Source: Chryseobacterium carnipullorum (GTDB taxonomy: Bacteria > Bacteroidota > Bacteroidia > Flavobacteriales > Weeksellaceae). Taken from it: 64,000 nt of DNA. This document shows, piece after piece, positions 18,727-25,917 of this stretch. The stretch covers positions 186,001 to 250,000 of the forward strand of contig NZ_FRCD01000001.1 in assembly GCF_900142785.1 (NCBI RefSeq), read 5' to 3'. The notes beneath the pieces were generated by a model. It was not told the origin of the DNA, searched no databases, and saw nothing but the letters and a program-made list of their open reading frames with translations. The translations under genes were made by a program, and so were the position numbers. The stretch's first letter is position 1. Each line of letters starts with the position of its first letter.

Positions 18727-18748
18727 TTGAACTAAAATTTTAGTTCAA
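18727..18748. repeat. Perfect 22-bp palindrome upstream of the ADP-ribose run
   Basis: TTGAACTAAAA is followed immediately by its reverse complement TTTTAGTTCAA with no spacer. It lies 69 bases after the regulator's stop codon and about 180 bases before NADAR. No T run follows, so a terminator is unlikely; a protein-binding site is more plausible. A second inverted repeat, TTTCAAAT-TGG-ATTTGAAA, sits at 18791-18809. A -7-like TATATTTG lies at 18751-18758 between them. Confidence 0.6.
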
Positions 18749-18849
18749 TGTATATTTGTGCTATTTGTGAAAATATTAGTATCATTTGTGTTTCAAATTG
18801 GATTTGAAATATTTATTTTTTTTTATTTGATAATCAGTAGTTTAGTTAT

Positions 18850-18924
18850 TTAGTGTTAAAATAACGCAAATATATTTTGGCGGTATAATGAGATTTTTTT
18901 ACATTTGTGTAATAATAACACAAT
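18850..18924 (+). promoter_or_regulatory. Predicted promoter of the ADP-ribose run with two palindromic operators
   Basis: Site A at 18850-18870 is TTAGTGT-N7-ACGCAAA. A -33 TTG at 18877-18879 and the -7 box TACATTTG at 18900-18907 form a promoter with a 20-base spacer. Site B at 18904-18924 is TTTGTGT-N7-ACACAAT, overlaps the -7 box and ends just before the ATG at 18926. Both sites match the palindrome at the Nudix regulator's own promoter with the same 7-base spacer, so the regulator probably represses this run. The leader would be only about 12 bases long. Confidence 0.65.
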
Positions 18925-18925
18925 C

Positions 18926-19468
18926 ATGAAATGCACCCTACAATATATTATTGAAAGATTTCAGGAAAAAGAAAAACTGGATTTTCTATTTTTCTGGGGA
19001 CATACCGTGAAAGATCAGATCACCAAATCATGTTTCAGCCAATGGTTTCCCATTCAATTTGAAGAAAATGGAATCCTCTATAAAACCGCTGAACATTATA
19101 TGATGGCGGGAAAAGCAAAATTGTTTAACGATCAGGAAATTTTAGAAAAGATTGTAAAGGCTGAAACACCGGATCAGGCTAAAAGTCTTGGAAGAAAAGT
19201 CAAAAATTTTGATCCGAAACTCTGGGACGAACATAAATATGAAATAGTAAAAAATGCCAATCTTCTGAAGTTCTCCCAAAATTCAAAATTTAAAGATTTT
19301 CTCTTGTCTACAGATAATAAGATCCTGATTGAAGCAAGTCCTTATGACAGGATTTGGGGAATCGGAATGCTGGAAACGGATTCCAGAGCGAAAGACCCCG
19401 CTCTATGGAATGGAGAAAATATGCTCGGTTTTGCTTTAATGGAAGTAAGGGACGAATTAAGAAGATAA
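18926..19468 (+). CDS. NADAR-family protein (YbiA-like)
   Basis: A 180-residue NADAR domain. Landmarks are FFWGHT near residue 24, SCFSQWFPIQF near 36, the helix YKTAEHYMMAGKAKLF near 52-67, and ASPYDRIWGIGM near 140. NADAR proteins act on ADP-ribose linkages: members have been shown to remove ADP-ribose from guanine bases in DNA, while YbiA-type members act on riboflavin-pathway intermediates. Here the context of macrodomains, PARG and KptA favours an ADP-ribose substrate. An in-frame TTG at 18905 lies inside the -7 box, so I start at the ATG at 18926. It is the first gene of the run. Confidence 0.9.
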   Translation: MKCTLQYIIERFQEKEKLDFLFFWGHTVKDQITKSCFSQWFPIQFEENGILYKTAEHYMMAGKAKLFNDQEILEKIVKAETPDQAKSLGRKVKNFDPKLWDEHKYEIVKNANLLKFSQNSKFKDFLLSTDNKILIEASPYDRIWGIGMLETDSRAKDPALWNGENMLGFALMEVRDELRR

Positions 19469-19497
19469 ACACAATCACTAAACACAAAATAAAAATT

Positions 19498-20046
19498 ATG
19501 GAAAAAACAGAACTGCACCCACAGATATTTCTCATTGAAGATTTTTTGACTGCTGAGGCCTGTGATAAATATATTGCAATGGCTGAAGGAAAAGTATTTG
19601 AAGAAGCTCAGATCAATGTACATGGACGCCAAATGATGAGTAAAGGCATCAGGAATAACGACAGACTAATGATTTTTGATCATGATTTAGCAGAAGATCT
19701 TTTCAGAATAGCGGAACAATTTCTCCCTCAGGAACACGAAAATTATAAGCTTCTGAATTTCAATGAAATGTTCAGAGTTTATAAATATACGCCCGGACAG
19801 AGGTTCAAAATACACAGAGACGGAAGCTATATCCGCAACGAACATGAAAAAAGTTTCTACACTTTCATGGTTTATCTGAATGATGACTTCGAAGGAGGAG
19901 AAACAGAATTTGAAAACTTGTTTACAGTCGCTCCGAAAAAAGGATCTGCACTGGTTTTCTATCATCCGCTAAGACATGAAGGGAAAATCCTGATCAGCGG
20001 TAAAAAGTATGTTTTGAGAACCGATGTCATGTATTCCAACAAATAA
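19498..20046 (+). CDS. 2-oxoglutarate/Fe(II)-dependent oxygenase, prolyl-4-hydroxylase-like
   Basis: A 182-residue double-stranded beta-helix dioxygenase. The iron ligands are visible as HRDG in RFKIHRDGSYI (about residue 106) and the distal His in HPLRHEGKILISGKKYVLRTDV (about residue 159), with the Arg of LRTDV suited to bind 2-oxoglutarate. FYTFMVYLNDDFEGGETEF is the P4H-like core. Members hydroxylate protein side chains or, in AlkB-like branches, nucleic acids; this one is closest to prolyl-4-hydroxylase type. I use the ATG at 19498, 29 bases after NADAR. The intergenic bases contain two ACACAAW half-sites (19469 and 19482). Confidence 0.85.
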   Translation: MEKTELHPQIFLIEDFLTAEACDKYIAMAEGKVFEEAQINVHGRQMMSKGIRNNDRLMIFDHDLAEDLFRIAEQFLPQEHENYKLLNFNEMFRVYKYTPGQRFKIHRDGSYIRNEHEKSFYTFMVYLNDDFEGGETEFENLFTVAPKKGSALVFYHPLRHEGKILISGKKYVLRTDVMYSNK

Positions 20047-20085
20047 AATTCTTTAAAAGAAGAAGCATTGTTATGCCCTTTTTAT

Positions 20086-20106
20086 TTAGCGTAAAAACAA
20101 CACAAA
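20086..20106. promoter_or_regulatory. Fourth copy of the predicted NrtR-type palindrome
   Basis: TTAGCGT-N7-ACACAAA lies in the 70-base gap before the gene at 20117, with the same arm sequence and spacer as the sites at 17954, 18850 and 18904. I see no clear -7 box beside it, so it could be an internal control point or part of a weak promoter. Confidence 0.55.
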
Positions 20107-20116
20107 AAAGATAAAA

Positions 20117-20452
20117 ATGGAAGACGACTTAAAACCAAGATTCATCCAGTCATTACAGAGAAACAATGACCAGATCAGAGAAGACCGTGCACGAACCATC
20201 GGAGCAGATTCCGAATTGATTTACAGGCGCAGGGTGGAAGACATTGACCTTAAGATCAAGAGACTGGAAAGAGAACAGGAAGCCCTCATTGACATCAGCC
20301 CTTTAGACAGGAACAGCCTCACATTTGCAGACTTTCAGCCCGAGGCATTTGTTCAGAAAGATATAGAATATTCATTAACCCTCAGAAATTTAAATATTCA
20401 GTTAGAAGTCGCAGTGAAGAGATTTGAATATTTATTCGGTAAAACATTTTAA
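20117..20452 (+). CDS. Small charged helical protein, unknown function
   Basis: A 111-residue protein rich in Arg, Glu and Asp with a predicted coiled coil near residues 20-58 (RARTIGADSELIYRRRVEDI and on through LKIKRLEREQEALIDI) and a second helix near the C-terminus. No catalytic motif is recognisable. The VWA-domain gene starts 3 bases after its stop and the PurA-like gene follows that at once, so the three are tightly coupled. An adaptor for the VWA protein is a reasonable guess only. Confidence 0.75.
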   Translation: MEDDLKPRFIQSLQRNNDQIREDRARTIGADSELIYRRRVEDIDLKIKRLEREQEALIDISPLDRNSLTFADFQPEAFVQKDIEYSLTLRNLNIQLEVAVKRFEYLFGKTF

Positions 20453-20455
20453 ATT

Positions 20456-21307
20456 ATGGGAAGTACAAGATACGATATGGACGCTCGTTTCGACAGAGCA
20501 AGAAAAGAAGGATACGGATCTAAATCCGCAGGTGAAATTTTCACTCAGAATGCAAAAAGAATGGCTCATGAATCTATGAACCCAAAAGGTATTTCTTTCA
20601 GAGAGTCGAGAGATTCATCCGTACACCCGAACTCTGTTCCCATCATCTTAGGATTGGATGTGACCGGCAGTATGGGACATATTCCCCACGAACTTATTAA
20701 AGAAGGATTGCCTAAATTAATGGGTGGAATTATTCAGGGCGGTGTTCCGGATCCCGCACTTTTATTCTTAGGAATCGGAGATCATGAATGTGATGCTTAT
20801 CCTCTTCAGGTCGGGCAGTTTGAGTCAGGAGATGAAGAGCTGGATATGTGGCTGACCCGTACTTATATTGAATCCGGCGGTGGCGGAAATGCAGGAGAAA
20901 GTTATCTTCTCGCGTGGTATTTTGCCGCTTTTCACACCAGAACGGATGCTTTTGAGAAGAGAAATCAGAAAGGACTTTTGTTTACCGTAGGTGATGAACC
21001 TTGTCTGAAAACGCTTCCGGCATCAGCAATCAGAGAAATAATGGGAGCCGGACAGCATACTTTTACGCACTTTGACCTCTTGGAAGAAGCCCGAAAAAAG
21101 TATGAAGTGTATCACATCAATGTTGTCCATTCAGACCAGGCCATGAGAGCAAATGGCGGCTGGAAAGAATTGTTAGGGCAAAACTGTTTATCCATAGAAG
21201 ATCACAGGGAAATTCCCAATGTAATTAAAGGAATTATCTGCGATACCTATAAAAATAAAACCTTCCTGTCAGGAGATAAAAACGGATTTGATATTCAAAT
21301 GTTTTAA
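20456..21307 (+). CDS. VWA-like (MIDAS) domain protein
   Basis: A 283-residue cytoplasmic protein. After a charged, glycine-containing N-terminus (MGSTRYDMDARFDRARKEGY) it has a von Willebrand factor A-like domain: strand PIILGLDVTGSMGHIP carries the metal-ion-dependent adhesion site DVTGS (Asp at residue 68), followed by FLGIGDHECD and GLLFTVGDEPCLKTLP, the expected later strands. There is no signal peptide. Intracellular VWA proteins usually act as assembly or regulatory partners of another enzyme; the neighbours are the helical protein upstream and the PurA-like enzyme 3 bases downstream. The Gly-rich loop GGGGNAGESY is notable and could be a ligand contact. Confidence 0.8.
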   Translation: MGSTRYDMDARFDRARKEGYGSKSAGEIFTQNAKRMAHESMNPKGISFRESRDSSVHPNSVPIILGLDVTGSMGHIPHELIKEGLPKLMGGIIQGGVPDPALLFLGIGDHECDAYPLQVGQFESGDEELDMWLTRTYIESGGGGNAGESYLLAWYFAAFHTRTDAFEKRNQKGLLFTVGDEPCLKTLPASAIREIMGAGQHTFTHFDLLEEARKKYEVYHINVVHSDQAMRANGGWKELLGQNCLSIEDHREIPNVIKGIICDTYKNKTFLSGDKNGFDIQMF

Positions 21308-21310
21308 GTC

Positions 21311-22381
21311 ATGAAAAAAGCACAAATAGTAATAGGCTTGGGTTTTGGAGATGAAGGAAAGGGAATCACGACAGATTTCCTGGCGCAGCAAAACCCGGAT
21401 TCTTTGGTTATCAGATTTTCCGGAGGCCAGCAGGCCGCGCATACTGTAATGATTGATGGTAAAAAGCATATTCATTCCAGCTTTGCAAGCGGGGCACTTC
21501 GGGGACTACCGTCCTATTTTTCGGAACATTGCACGATTCATCCTGTGTTTTTACTGAACGAAAGGAAGGAATTAATGGAGAAAAATGGAAATACTGAACT
21601 GCATATTCATCCGCTGGCGAAAGTCACCACTCCGTTTGATGTCTGGCAAAACAGAACCAATACAAAGAATCTGGAGCACGGAACCTGTGGAAAAGGAATT
21701 GGAGCGACCATGAAAAGACATGAAAGCCCATACAAACTATTTGCTGCAGATTTGATAGCCCCAAGAGCGATGCTGATCGAAAAATTAAAAGGAATTGCTT
21801 ATTACTATGGCTTTATAGACGAAGATCAGGTAAATGAAGCTCTGCATGATTTCTTGAATGCGGTAGACGGGATCGATTGGAAAATAGAGGGTTATACCTA
21901 TCTGAATTCATTTGAGAATCTCATATTTGAAGGGAGTCAGGGAATTTTGCTGGATATGGATCACGGGGTATTTCCCAATGTAACCTATGCCCATACCACT
22001 TCAAAAAATGCTTATGAGATCTGTCAACTTTTGAAAATCGAGGATATCGAAATATATTATGTGACCAGAATATATTCTACACGTCATGGAAGCGGATGGA
22101 TGAGCAATGAAAAGGAATTGGTGCTGAAAAATAATAAAGAGGAAACCTGTATTTTTAATGAATATCAGAAAGAGTTTCGATTTGGAGAACTGGACTATGA
22201 CTTACTCAACTATGCCCTCCTTTTGGATGGCGCTTATGGAACAGCAACCCAAAAGAATCTTGTCGTTACGTGTCTGGATCAGACCGATGAGCAATTTAAA
22301 AAAGAGAATATAAAAACAGAATTTGACCAGATCTATGGATCCTATTCTCCGTTTTCAAAAGACTTTAAACCAATTTTTTAA
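21311..22381 (+). CDS. Divergent, shortened adenylosuccinate-synthetase (PurA) homologue
   Basis: 356 residues against about 430 for housekeeping PurA. Retained: the P-loop and catalytic Asp FGDEGKG (Asp14), GGQQAAHT with the catalytic His (His44), GTCGKGIG, FEGSQGILLDMDHGVFPNVT and STRHGSGW. Changed: the TKLD/NKxD guanine-specificity motif reads VTCLDQTD with the Lys replaced; the Arg-rich aspartate-binding loop of PurA (TTGRRRRTGWLD) is replaced by FRFGELDY; and the C-terminus is short. This suggests a ligase that keeps phosphoryl activation of a 6-oxo purine-like group but uses a different amine and perhaps a different NTP. That is inference. It begins 3 bases after the VWA gene. Confidence 0.85.
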   Translation: MKKAQIVIGLGFGDEGKGITTDFLAQQNPDSLVIRFSGGQQAAHTVMIDGKKHIHSSFASGALRGLPSYFSEHCTIHPVFLLNERKELMEKNGNTELHIHPLAKVTTPFDVWQNRTNTKNLEHGTCGKGIGATMKRHESPYKLFAADLIAPRAMLIEKLKGIAYYYGFIDEDQVNEALHDFLNAVDGIDWKIEGYTYLNSFENLIFEGSQGILLDMDHGVFPNVTYAHTTSKNAYEICQLLKIEDIEIYYVTRIYSTRHGSGWMSNEKELVLKNNKEETCIFNEYQKEFRFGELDYDLLNYALLLDGAYGTATQKNLVVTCLDQTDEQFKKENIKTEFDQIYGSYSPFSKDFKPIF

Positions 22382-22433
22382 ACCAAATAATGGTTTTATA
22401 TTTAATGGCAGAACGGAGCCGAATACCAGTAGA

Positions 22434-23030
22434 ATGATGAAAGAATTTGAAATAAGAGCAGATTACAACAGAGATACGATCGTGATATACCAGTCATACA
22501 ATGAGCAGATTGCAAAATCTGCCGTGATGAATCAGAAGTTTTCTGCTCCTTTTTCATTCAAAAGGATGACGTGGATCAAACCTTCTTTTCTCTGGATGAT
22601 GGAAAGAAGTAATTACGGACAAAAATCCGGACAGGAATGTACGCTGGCCATCCATATTAAACGAGAAGCATGGGAAAAAGTACTAGGCAAAGCCATTTTA
22701 ACTTCTCCTGAAAAAAGGGTGTATCCCGATCCCGGAATCTGGGAAAAAGACTTTGAGAATGCTGAGGTTTATGTACAGTGGGATCCGGAAAGGAATATTA
22801 AAGGGAATAAACTGGAGTACCGTTCCATTCAGGTAGGCATTAGCCGGTATCTGATTGAAGAATTTAATAATGAATGGATCGTTAAAATTGAAGATTATAC
22901 ACCTTTGGTCAAAAAGATCTTACATTTTACCAAATCGGGAGCATATGATAAAGCAAAAAAACTGTTACCAATTGAAAAATTGTATCCATTGTCCACTGAA
23001 CTGGCTCATAAAATAGGAGCAATTATTTAA
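22434..23030 (+). CDS. DUF4291 family protein, copy 1
   Basis: A 198-residue protein from the ATG at 22434 (a second ATG follows directly at 22437). The family core is clear: IRADYNRDTIVIYQSYNEQI, RMTWIKPSFLWMMERSNYG, GQECTLAIHIKREAW and VYVQWDPERN with GNKLEYRSIQVG. I recall DUF4291 as uncharacterised; its repeated occurrence next to ADP-ribose enzymes suggests a role there, possibly transferase or binding, but I cannot see a definite catalytic signature. In-frame codons reach back to 22323 inside the PurA-like gene, but the family begins near MKEFEIRADY. A paralogue lies at 24759. Confidence 0.8.
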   Translation: MMKEFEIRADYNRDTIVIYQSYNEQIAKSAVMNQKFSAPFSFKRMTWIKPSFLWMMERSNYGQKSGQECTLAIHIKREAWEKVLGKAILTSPEKRVYPDPGIWEKDFENAEVYVQWDPERNIKGNKLEYRSIQVGISRYLIEEFNNEWIVKIEDYTPLVKKILHFTKSGAYDKAKKLLPIEKLYPLSTELAHKIGAII

Positions 23031-23042
23031 AAACAAAAAACT

Positions 23043-23459
23043 ATGAAAACAATACCTCTTTACAGACCGGTTGGAGAAAAAGAAATGATCCTGATTGCAG
23101 AGAATGGATATAAAAAATTTCCACCAAGACTGGAATGGCAGCCTATGTTTTATCCGGTACTGGACGAAAGCTATGCTTCGGAAATTGCTGAAAAATGGAA
23201 TACGAAGGATGAAGCCGGAAATTTTCTTGGTTTTGTTACACAGTTCAAGGTGCTGGAAGAAGCGGTTAGTCAATATGAGACCCAGAATGTGGGGGCAAAA
23301 AATCATAATGAATTTTGGGTTCCTTCTGAAGAACTAGAGGTATTTAATAAGGCAATAGTGGGGAATATTGAGGTGATAAAAGTTTTTGTTGGAAACGATT
23401 TTAAAGAATCAACAGATGCTGAAATTAATAACCTTATTGTCAAACTACAAAAAGGATGA
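23043..23459 (+). CDS. Small protein of the family often labelled ADP-ribosylation/crystallin J1
   Basis: A 138-residue protein with the pattern PLYRPVGEKEMILIAENGYKKFPPRL, then QPMFYPVLDESYA, and near the C-terminus NEFWVPSEELEVFNKAIVGNIEV. I recognise these blocks from small proteins named ADP-ribosylation/crystallin J1 in databases; the true activity is not established. The LYRPVG start and FWVPSEEL block resemble the substrate-gating style of small ADP-ribosyltransferase-like proteins, which is a weak inference. It overlaps the macrodomain gene by 4 bases (ATGA), so the pair is translationally coupled, as in writer-eraser or toxin-antitoxin pairs. Confidence 0.7.
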   Translation: MKTIPLYRPVGEKEMILIAENGYKKFPPRLEWQPMFYPVLDESYASEIAEKWNTKDEAGNFLGFVTQFKVLEEAVSQYETQNVGAKNHNEFWVPSEELEVFNKAIVGNIEVIKVFVGNDFKESTDAEINNLIVKLQKG

Positions 23460-23929
23460 AAAAAATAAACTATTTAAAAGGAGATGCCACCAATCCTCAG
23501 ACAGAAGGAAATAAGATCATCACCCATATCTGTAACGATATTGGAGGTTGGGGAAAAGGATTTGTGATGGCGATTTCTAAAAGATGGAAGCAGCCTGAGG
23601 CAGAATACAGAGAATGGTTTAAAAGTGGAGAAAGTTTCAGTCTCGGAGAGATTCAGATCATAAAGGTTGAAGAAGAGACTTGGGTTTGCAATATGATCGG
23701 TCAGCATAGGACAATAACAAGTTCAAAAGGAATTTCGCCAATAAGATATGAGGCCGTAGAAAAGTGTCTTGAAAAATTAGCTTTTGATGCTTTAAAACTC
23801 AATGCTGAGATACACATGCCGAGAATAGGCTGCGGTTTGGCAGGAGGAAAATGGGAAGAGATTGAACCGATCATTGTAAAAACATTGCTCAGACATGATG
23901 TCTCAGTATATGTTTATGACTTTGAATAA
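23456..23929 (+). CDS. Macrodomain protein, TARG1/Poa1-like
   Basis: A 157-residue single macrodomain. The N-terminal strand and loop are KKINYLKGDATNPQTEGNKIITHICNDIGGWGKGFVMAIS, and the phosphate loop is HMPRIGCGLAGGKWEEI. This is the TARG1/Poa1/ALC1 branch, whose members hydrolyse ADP-ribosyl esters or nucleoside-linked ADP-ribose, or remove phosphate from ADP-ribose 1''-phosphate. In TARG1, as I recall, an Asp follows GCGL; here the residue is Ala, so the chemistry may differ or the protein may only bind. ADP-ribose 1''-phosphate turnover would fit KptA further down the run. Confidence 0.9.
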   Translation: MKKINYLKGDATNPQTEGNKIITHICNDIGGWGKGFVMAISKRWKQPEAEYREWFKSGESFSLGEIQIIKVEEETWVCNMIGQHRTITSSKGISPIRYEAVEKCLEKLAFDALKLNAEIHMPRIGCGLAGGKWEEIEPIIVKTLLRHDVSVYVYDFE

Positions 23930-23946
23930 AAAAAAGAAAATTAATC

Positions 23947-24759
23947 ATGACCAATAAAGGAATGGCGAAAGACACCTTAGAGATCTTAGCCAAAACATAC
24001 TATATAAATGAAGAAAACGAAAAAATAACGATAGAAAAAGAACTTGAAATCTGTAAAAAAGAAACCGTTTTATTTTCGTCAGAACAACTTGCTGAAATCG
24101 CAAAAAGTGAACTTCCGGAAGTCAATTTTGAAACAAAATTCGAAGTCTGGAATTGCAGTTCTTTAAAAGCAATTTTACAACTAGCGGCGGAAGAAAATCA
24201 GGAAAAACTGATGTGTCTGAATTTTGCATCAGCGAAGAACCCTGGTGGCGGATTTATCAATGGCGCCGAAGCACAGGAAGAAAGTCTGGCCAGAACGTCT
24301 GCTTTATATGAAACTCAACTTCAGGCACAAGATTATTATAAGATTCACAGAGCAATGGAATCCTGTTTTTATACCGATATGATGATTTACAGTCCTAAAG
24401 TTCCCGTTTTCAGAAAGGATAAAGGAGAATTACTACCAAAACCTGTTTTGTGTAATTTTATCACTTCTCCTGCAGTCAATGCCGGAGTGGTAAAGCGACA
24501 GGAACCGGAAAGAGCAGATGAAATTTTTGGAGCTATGGACGTACGAACAGATAAAATGTTGGCCTTATCTTTAAAACAGGGAAATGAAACCTTGATTTTA
24601 GGGGCGTGGGGGTGCGGCGTTTTTAAAAACGACCCACAAGAAATTGCAGATTTATTCAAAAAATACCTGCACGGAAAATATAAAAATAAATTTAAAAGAG
24701 TGGTTTTTGCAATTTTAACCAAGAAAAAGGAATTGCTGGAAGTATTCGAAGAAATATAA
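23947..24759 (+). CDS. Bacterial-type poly(ADP-ribose) glycohydrolase (TIGR02452 family)
   Basis: A 270-residue PARG-like macrodomain protein. The PARG signature is present as GGG at residues 100-102 and QEE at 110-112 within SAKNPGGGFINGAEAQEES, so both catalytic Glu are kept. An N-terminal accessory region (about residues 1-65) and the C-terminal adenine-binding segment NETLILGAWGCGVFKNDP complete the fold. The enzyme is expected to cleave ADP-ribose chains or terminal ADP-ribose from proteins. It starts 17 bases after the macrodomain gene; its last base is the first base of the next start codon. Confidence 0.92.
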   Translation: MTNKGMAKDTLEILAKTYYINEENEKITIEKELEICKKETVLFSSEQLAEIAKSELPEVNFETKFEVWNCSSLKAILQLAAEENQEKLMCLNFASAKNPGGGFINGAEAQEESLARTSALYETQLQAQDYYKIHRAMESCFYTDMMIYSPKVPVFRKDKGELLPKPVLCNFITSPAVNAGVVKRQEPERADEIFGAMDVRTDKMLALSLKQGNETLILGAWGCGVFKNDPQEIADLFKKYLHGKYKNKFKRVVFAILTKKKELLEVFEEI

Positions 24760-25400
24760 TGAAACTTAAACTAAAAAAATATAAAGAACAACTACAGGAT
24801 TGGCCTCAGGAGGGATATCACCTCATGGCCCAATACGATAATGACAGAATTATTGTATATCAGTCCTATCGAAAAAATATAGGTGAATTTGCCGTTAAAA
24901 ATCAATATTTTGGAGGTGAATTCAGTTTGGACAGAATGACTTGGATCAAGCCTAATTTTCTTTGGATGATGTACAGAAACGGATGGGGAACAAAAGAAGG
25001 GCAGGAATATGTTCTAGCCATTCATTTGAAAATGTCTGCTTTCAAAAAATATGTAGAGAATGCAGTTTATTCTTCCTACAATGATAGTTTGGGAATTTCC
25101 CGGGAAGCATGGCAGGCTGAGGTAAAAGCATCTTCTGTGAGATTGCAATGGGATCCGGATCATGATCCTTTTGGGAACAAGCTGGAGAGAAGGGCAATAC
25201 AAATTGGGTTGCGAAATGAATTCACCCGTTCTTTTGCTCATGAAGATGTCCTCTTAATTGAAAATATTTCAGATTTTGTGAAAGAACAATACGAGTTTGT
25301 TTTAAGGGATGATTTGGATAACCTGATCATTCCTCAGGAAAGACCACTGTTGTTCAATGATAAAAGTTTAAATAAAAAGTTAAGATTATATCAGAACTAA
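24759..25400 (+). CDS. DUF4291 family protein, copy 2
   Basis: A 213-residue paralogue of the protein at 22434. It shares RMTWIKPNFLWMMYRNGWG, GQEYVLAIHLK, VRLQWDPDHDPFGNKLERR and AIQIGLRNEF, at positions matching copy 1, but has a longer N-terminus (MKLKLKKYKEQLQDWPQEGY) and a different C-terminal tail. Its start codon shares a base with the PARG stop codon (TAATG), so the two are tightly coupled. Two diverged copies in one run imply non-identical roles. No function can be assigned from sequence alone. Confidence 0.85.
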   Translation: MKLKLKKYKEQLQDWPQEGYHLMAQYDNDRIIVYQSYRKNIGEFAVKNQYFGGEFSLDRMTWIKPNFLWMMYRNGWGTKEGQEYVLAIHLKMSAFKKYVENAVYSSYNDSLGISREAWQAEVKASSVRLQWDPDHDPFGNKLERRAIQIGLRNEFTRSFAHEDVLLIENISDFVKEQYEFVLRDDLDNLIIPQERPLLFNDKSLNKKLRLYQN

Positions 25401-25406
25401 TTTGCC

Positions 25407-25913
25407 ATGAATATTGAACTGATAAAAGGAGACATCACAAAAATCTCCGCAGACGCTATTGTCAATGCCGCGAATTCATCATTGCTCGGCGGCGGCGGAG
25501 TAGATGGAGCTATTCATCGTGCAGGAGGAAAGCAGATTCTCGAAGAATGTATCCAGATCAGGAACAGACAGGGAAAATGCAATACCGGGGAAGCTGTGGC
25601 CACTTCAGCAGGAAATCTTCCGGCGAAGTATGTAATTCACACGGTAGGACCTGTTTGGAACGGAGAAGAAGATAAAAGCTCAAAGCTTTTGGAAGACTGT
25701 TATAGAAATTCCTTGCAACTGGCGGAAAGTTTGGGTATTAAAACCATTGCTTTTCCAAATATCAGTACGGGAATTTATCAATTTCCAAAAGAACTGGCCG
25801 GAAAAATTGCCGTAGAAACAGTAAAGAATTTTCAGGCAGAAACCATTGAGAAAGTTATTTTTGTGTGCTTTGATGATGACAATGAAAAGATTTACAAAAA
25901 ATTATTAGATTAA
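25407..25913 (+). CDS. MacroD/YmdB-type macrodomain, O-acetyl-ADP-ribose deacetylase-like
   Basis: A 168-residue macrodomain of the MacroD class. Diagnostic motifs are [36 protein letters not shown] (the catalytic loop), and the phosphate loop [13 protein letters not shown]. These enzymes remove O-acetyl from O-acetyl-ADP-ribose, the sirtuin product, and mono-ADP-ribose from acidic residues. The gene for a Sir2 deacylase follows 4 bases downstream, giving a direct producer-consumer pair. It is clearly a different branch from the macrodomain at 23456. Confidence 0.94.
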   Translation: MNIELIKGDITKISADAIVNAANSSLLGGGGVDGAIHRAGGKQILEECIQIRNRQGKCNTGEAVATSAGNLPAKYVIHTVGPVWNGEEDKSSKLLEDCYRNSLQLAESLGIKTIAFPNISTGIYQFPKELAGKIAVETVKNFQAETIEKVIFVCFDDDNEKIYKKLLD

Positions 25914-25917
25914 AACA

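Noticed and set aside
21311-22381. Housekeeping purA or phage PurZ
   Set aside because: The protein is about 70 residues shorter than PurA and lacks the aspartate loop and the TKLD Lys, so housekeeping PurA is unlikely; PurZ replaces the catalytic Asp of GDEGKG, which is kept here, and no phage genes are near.
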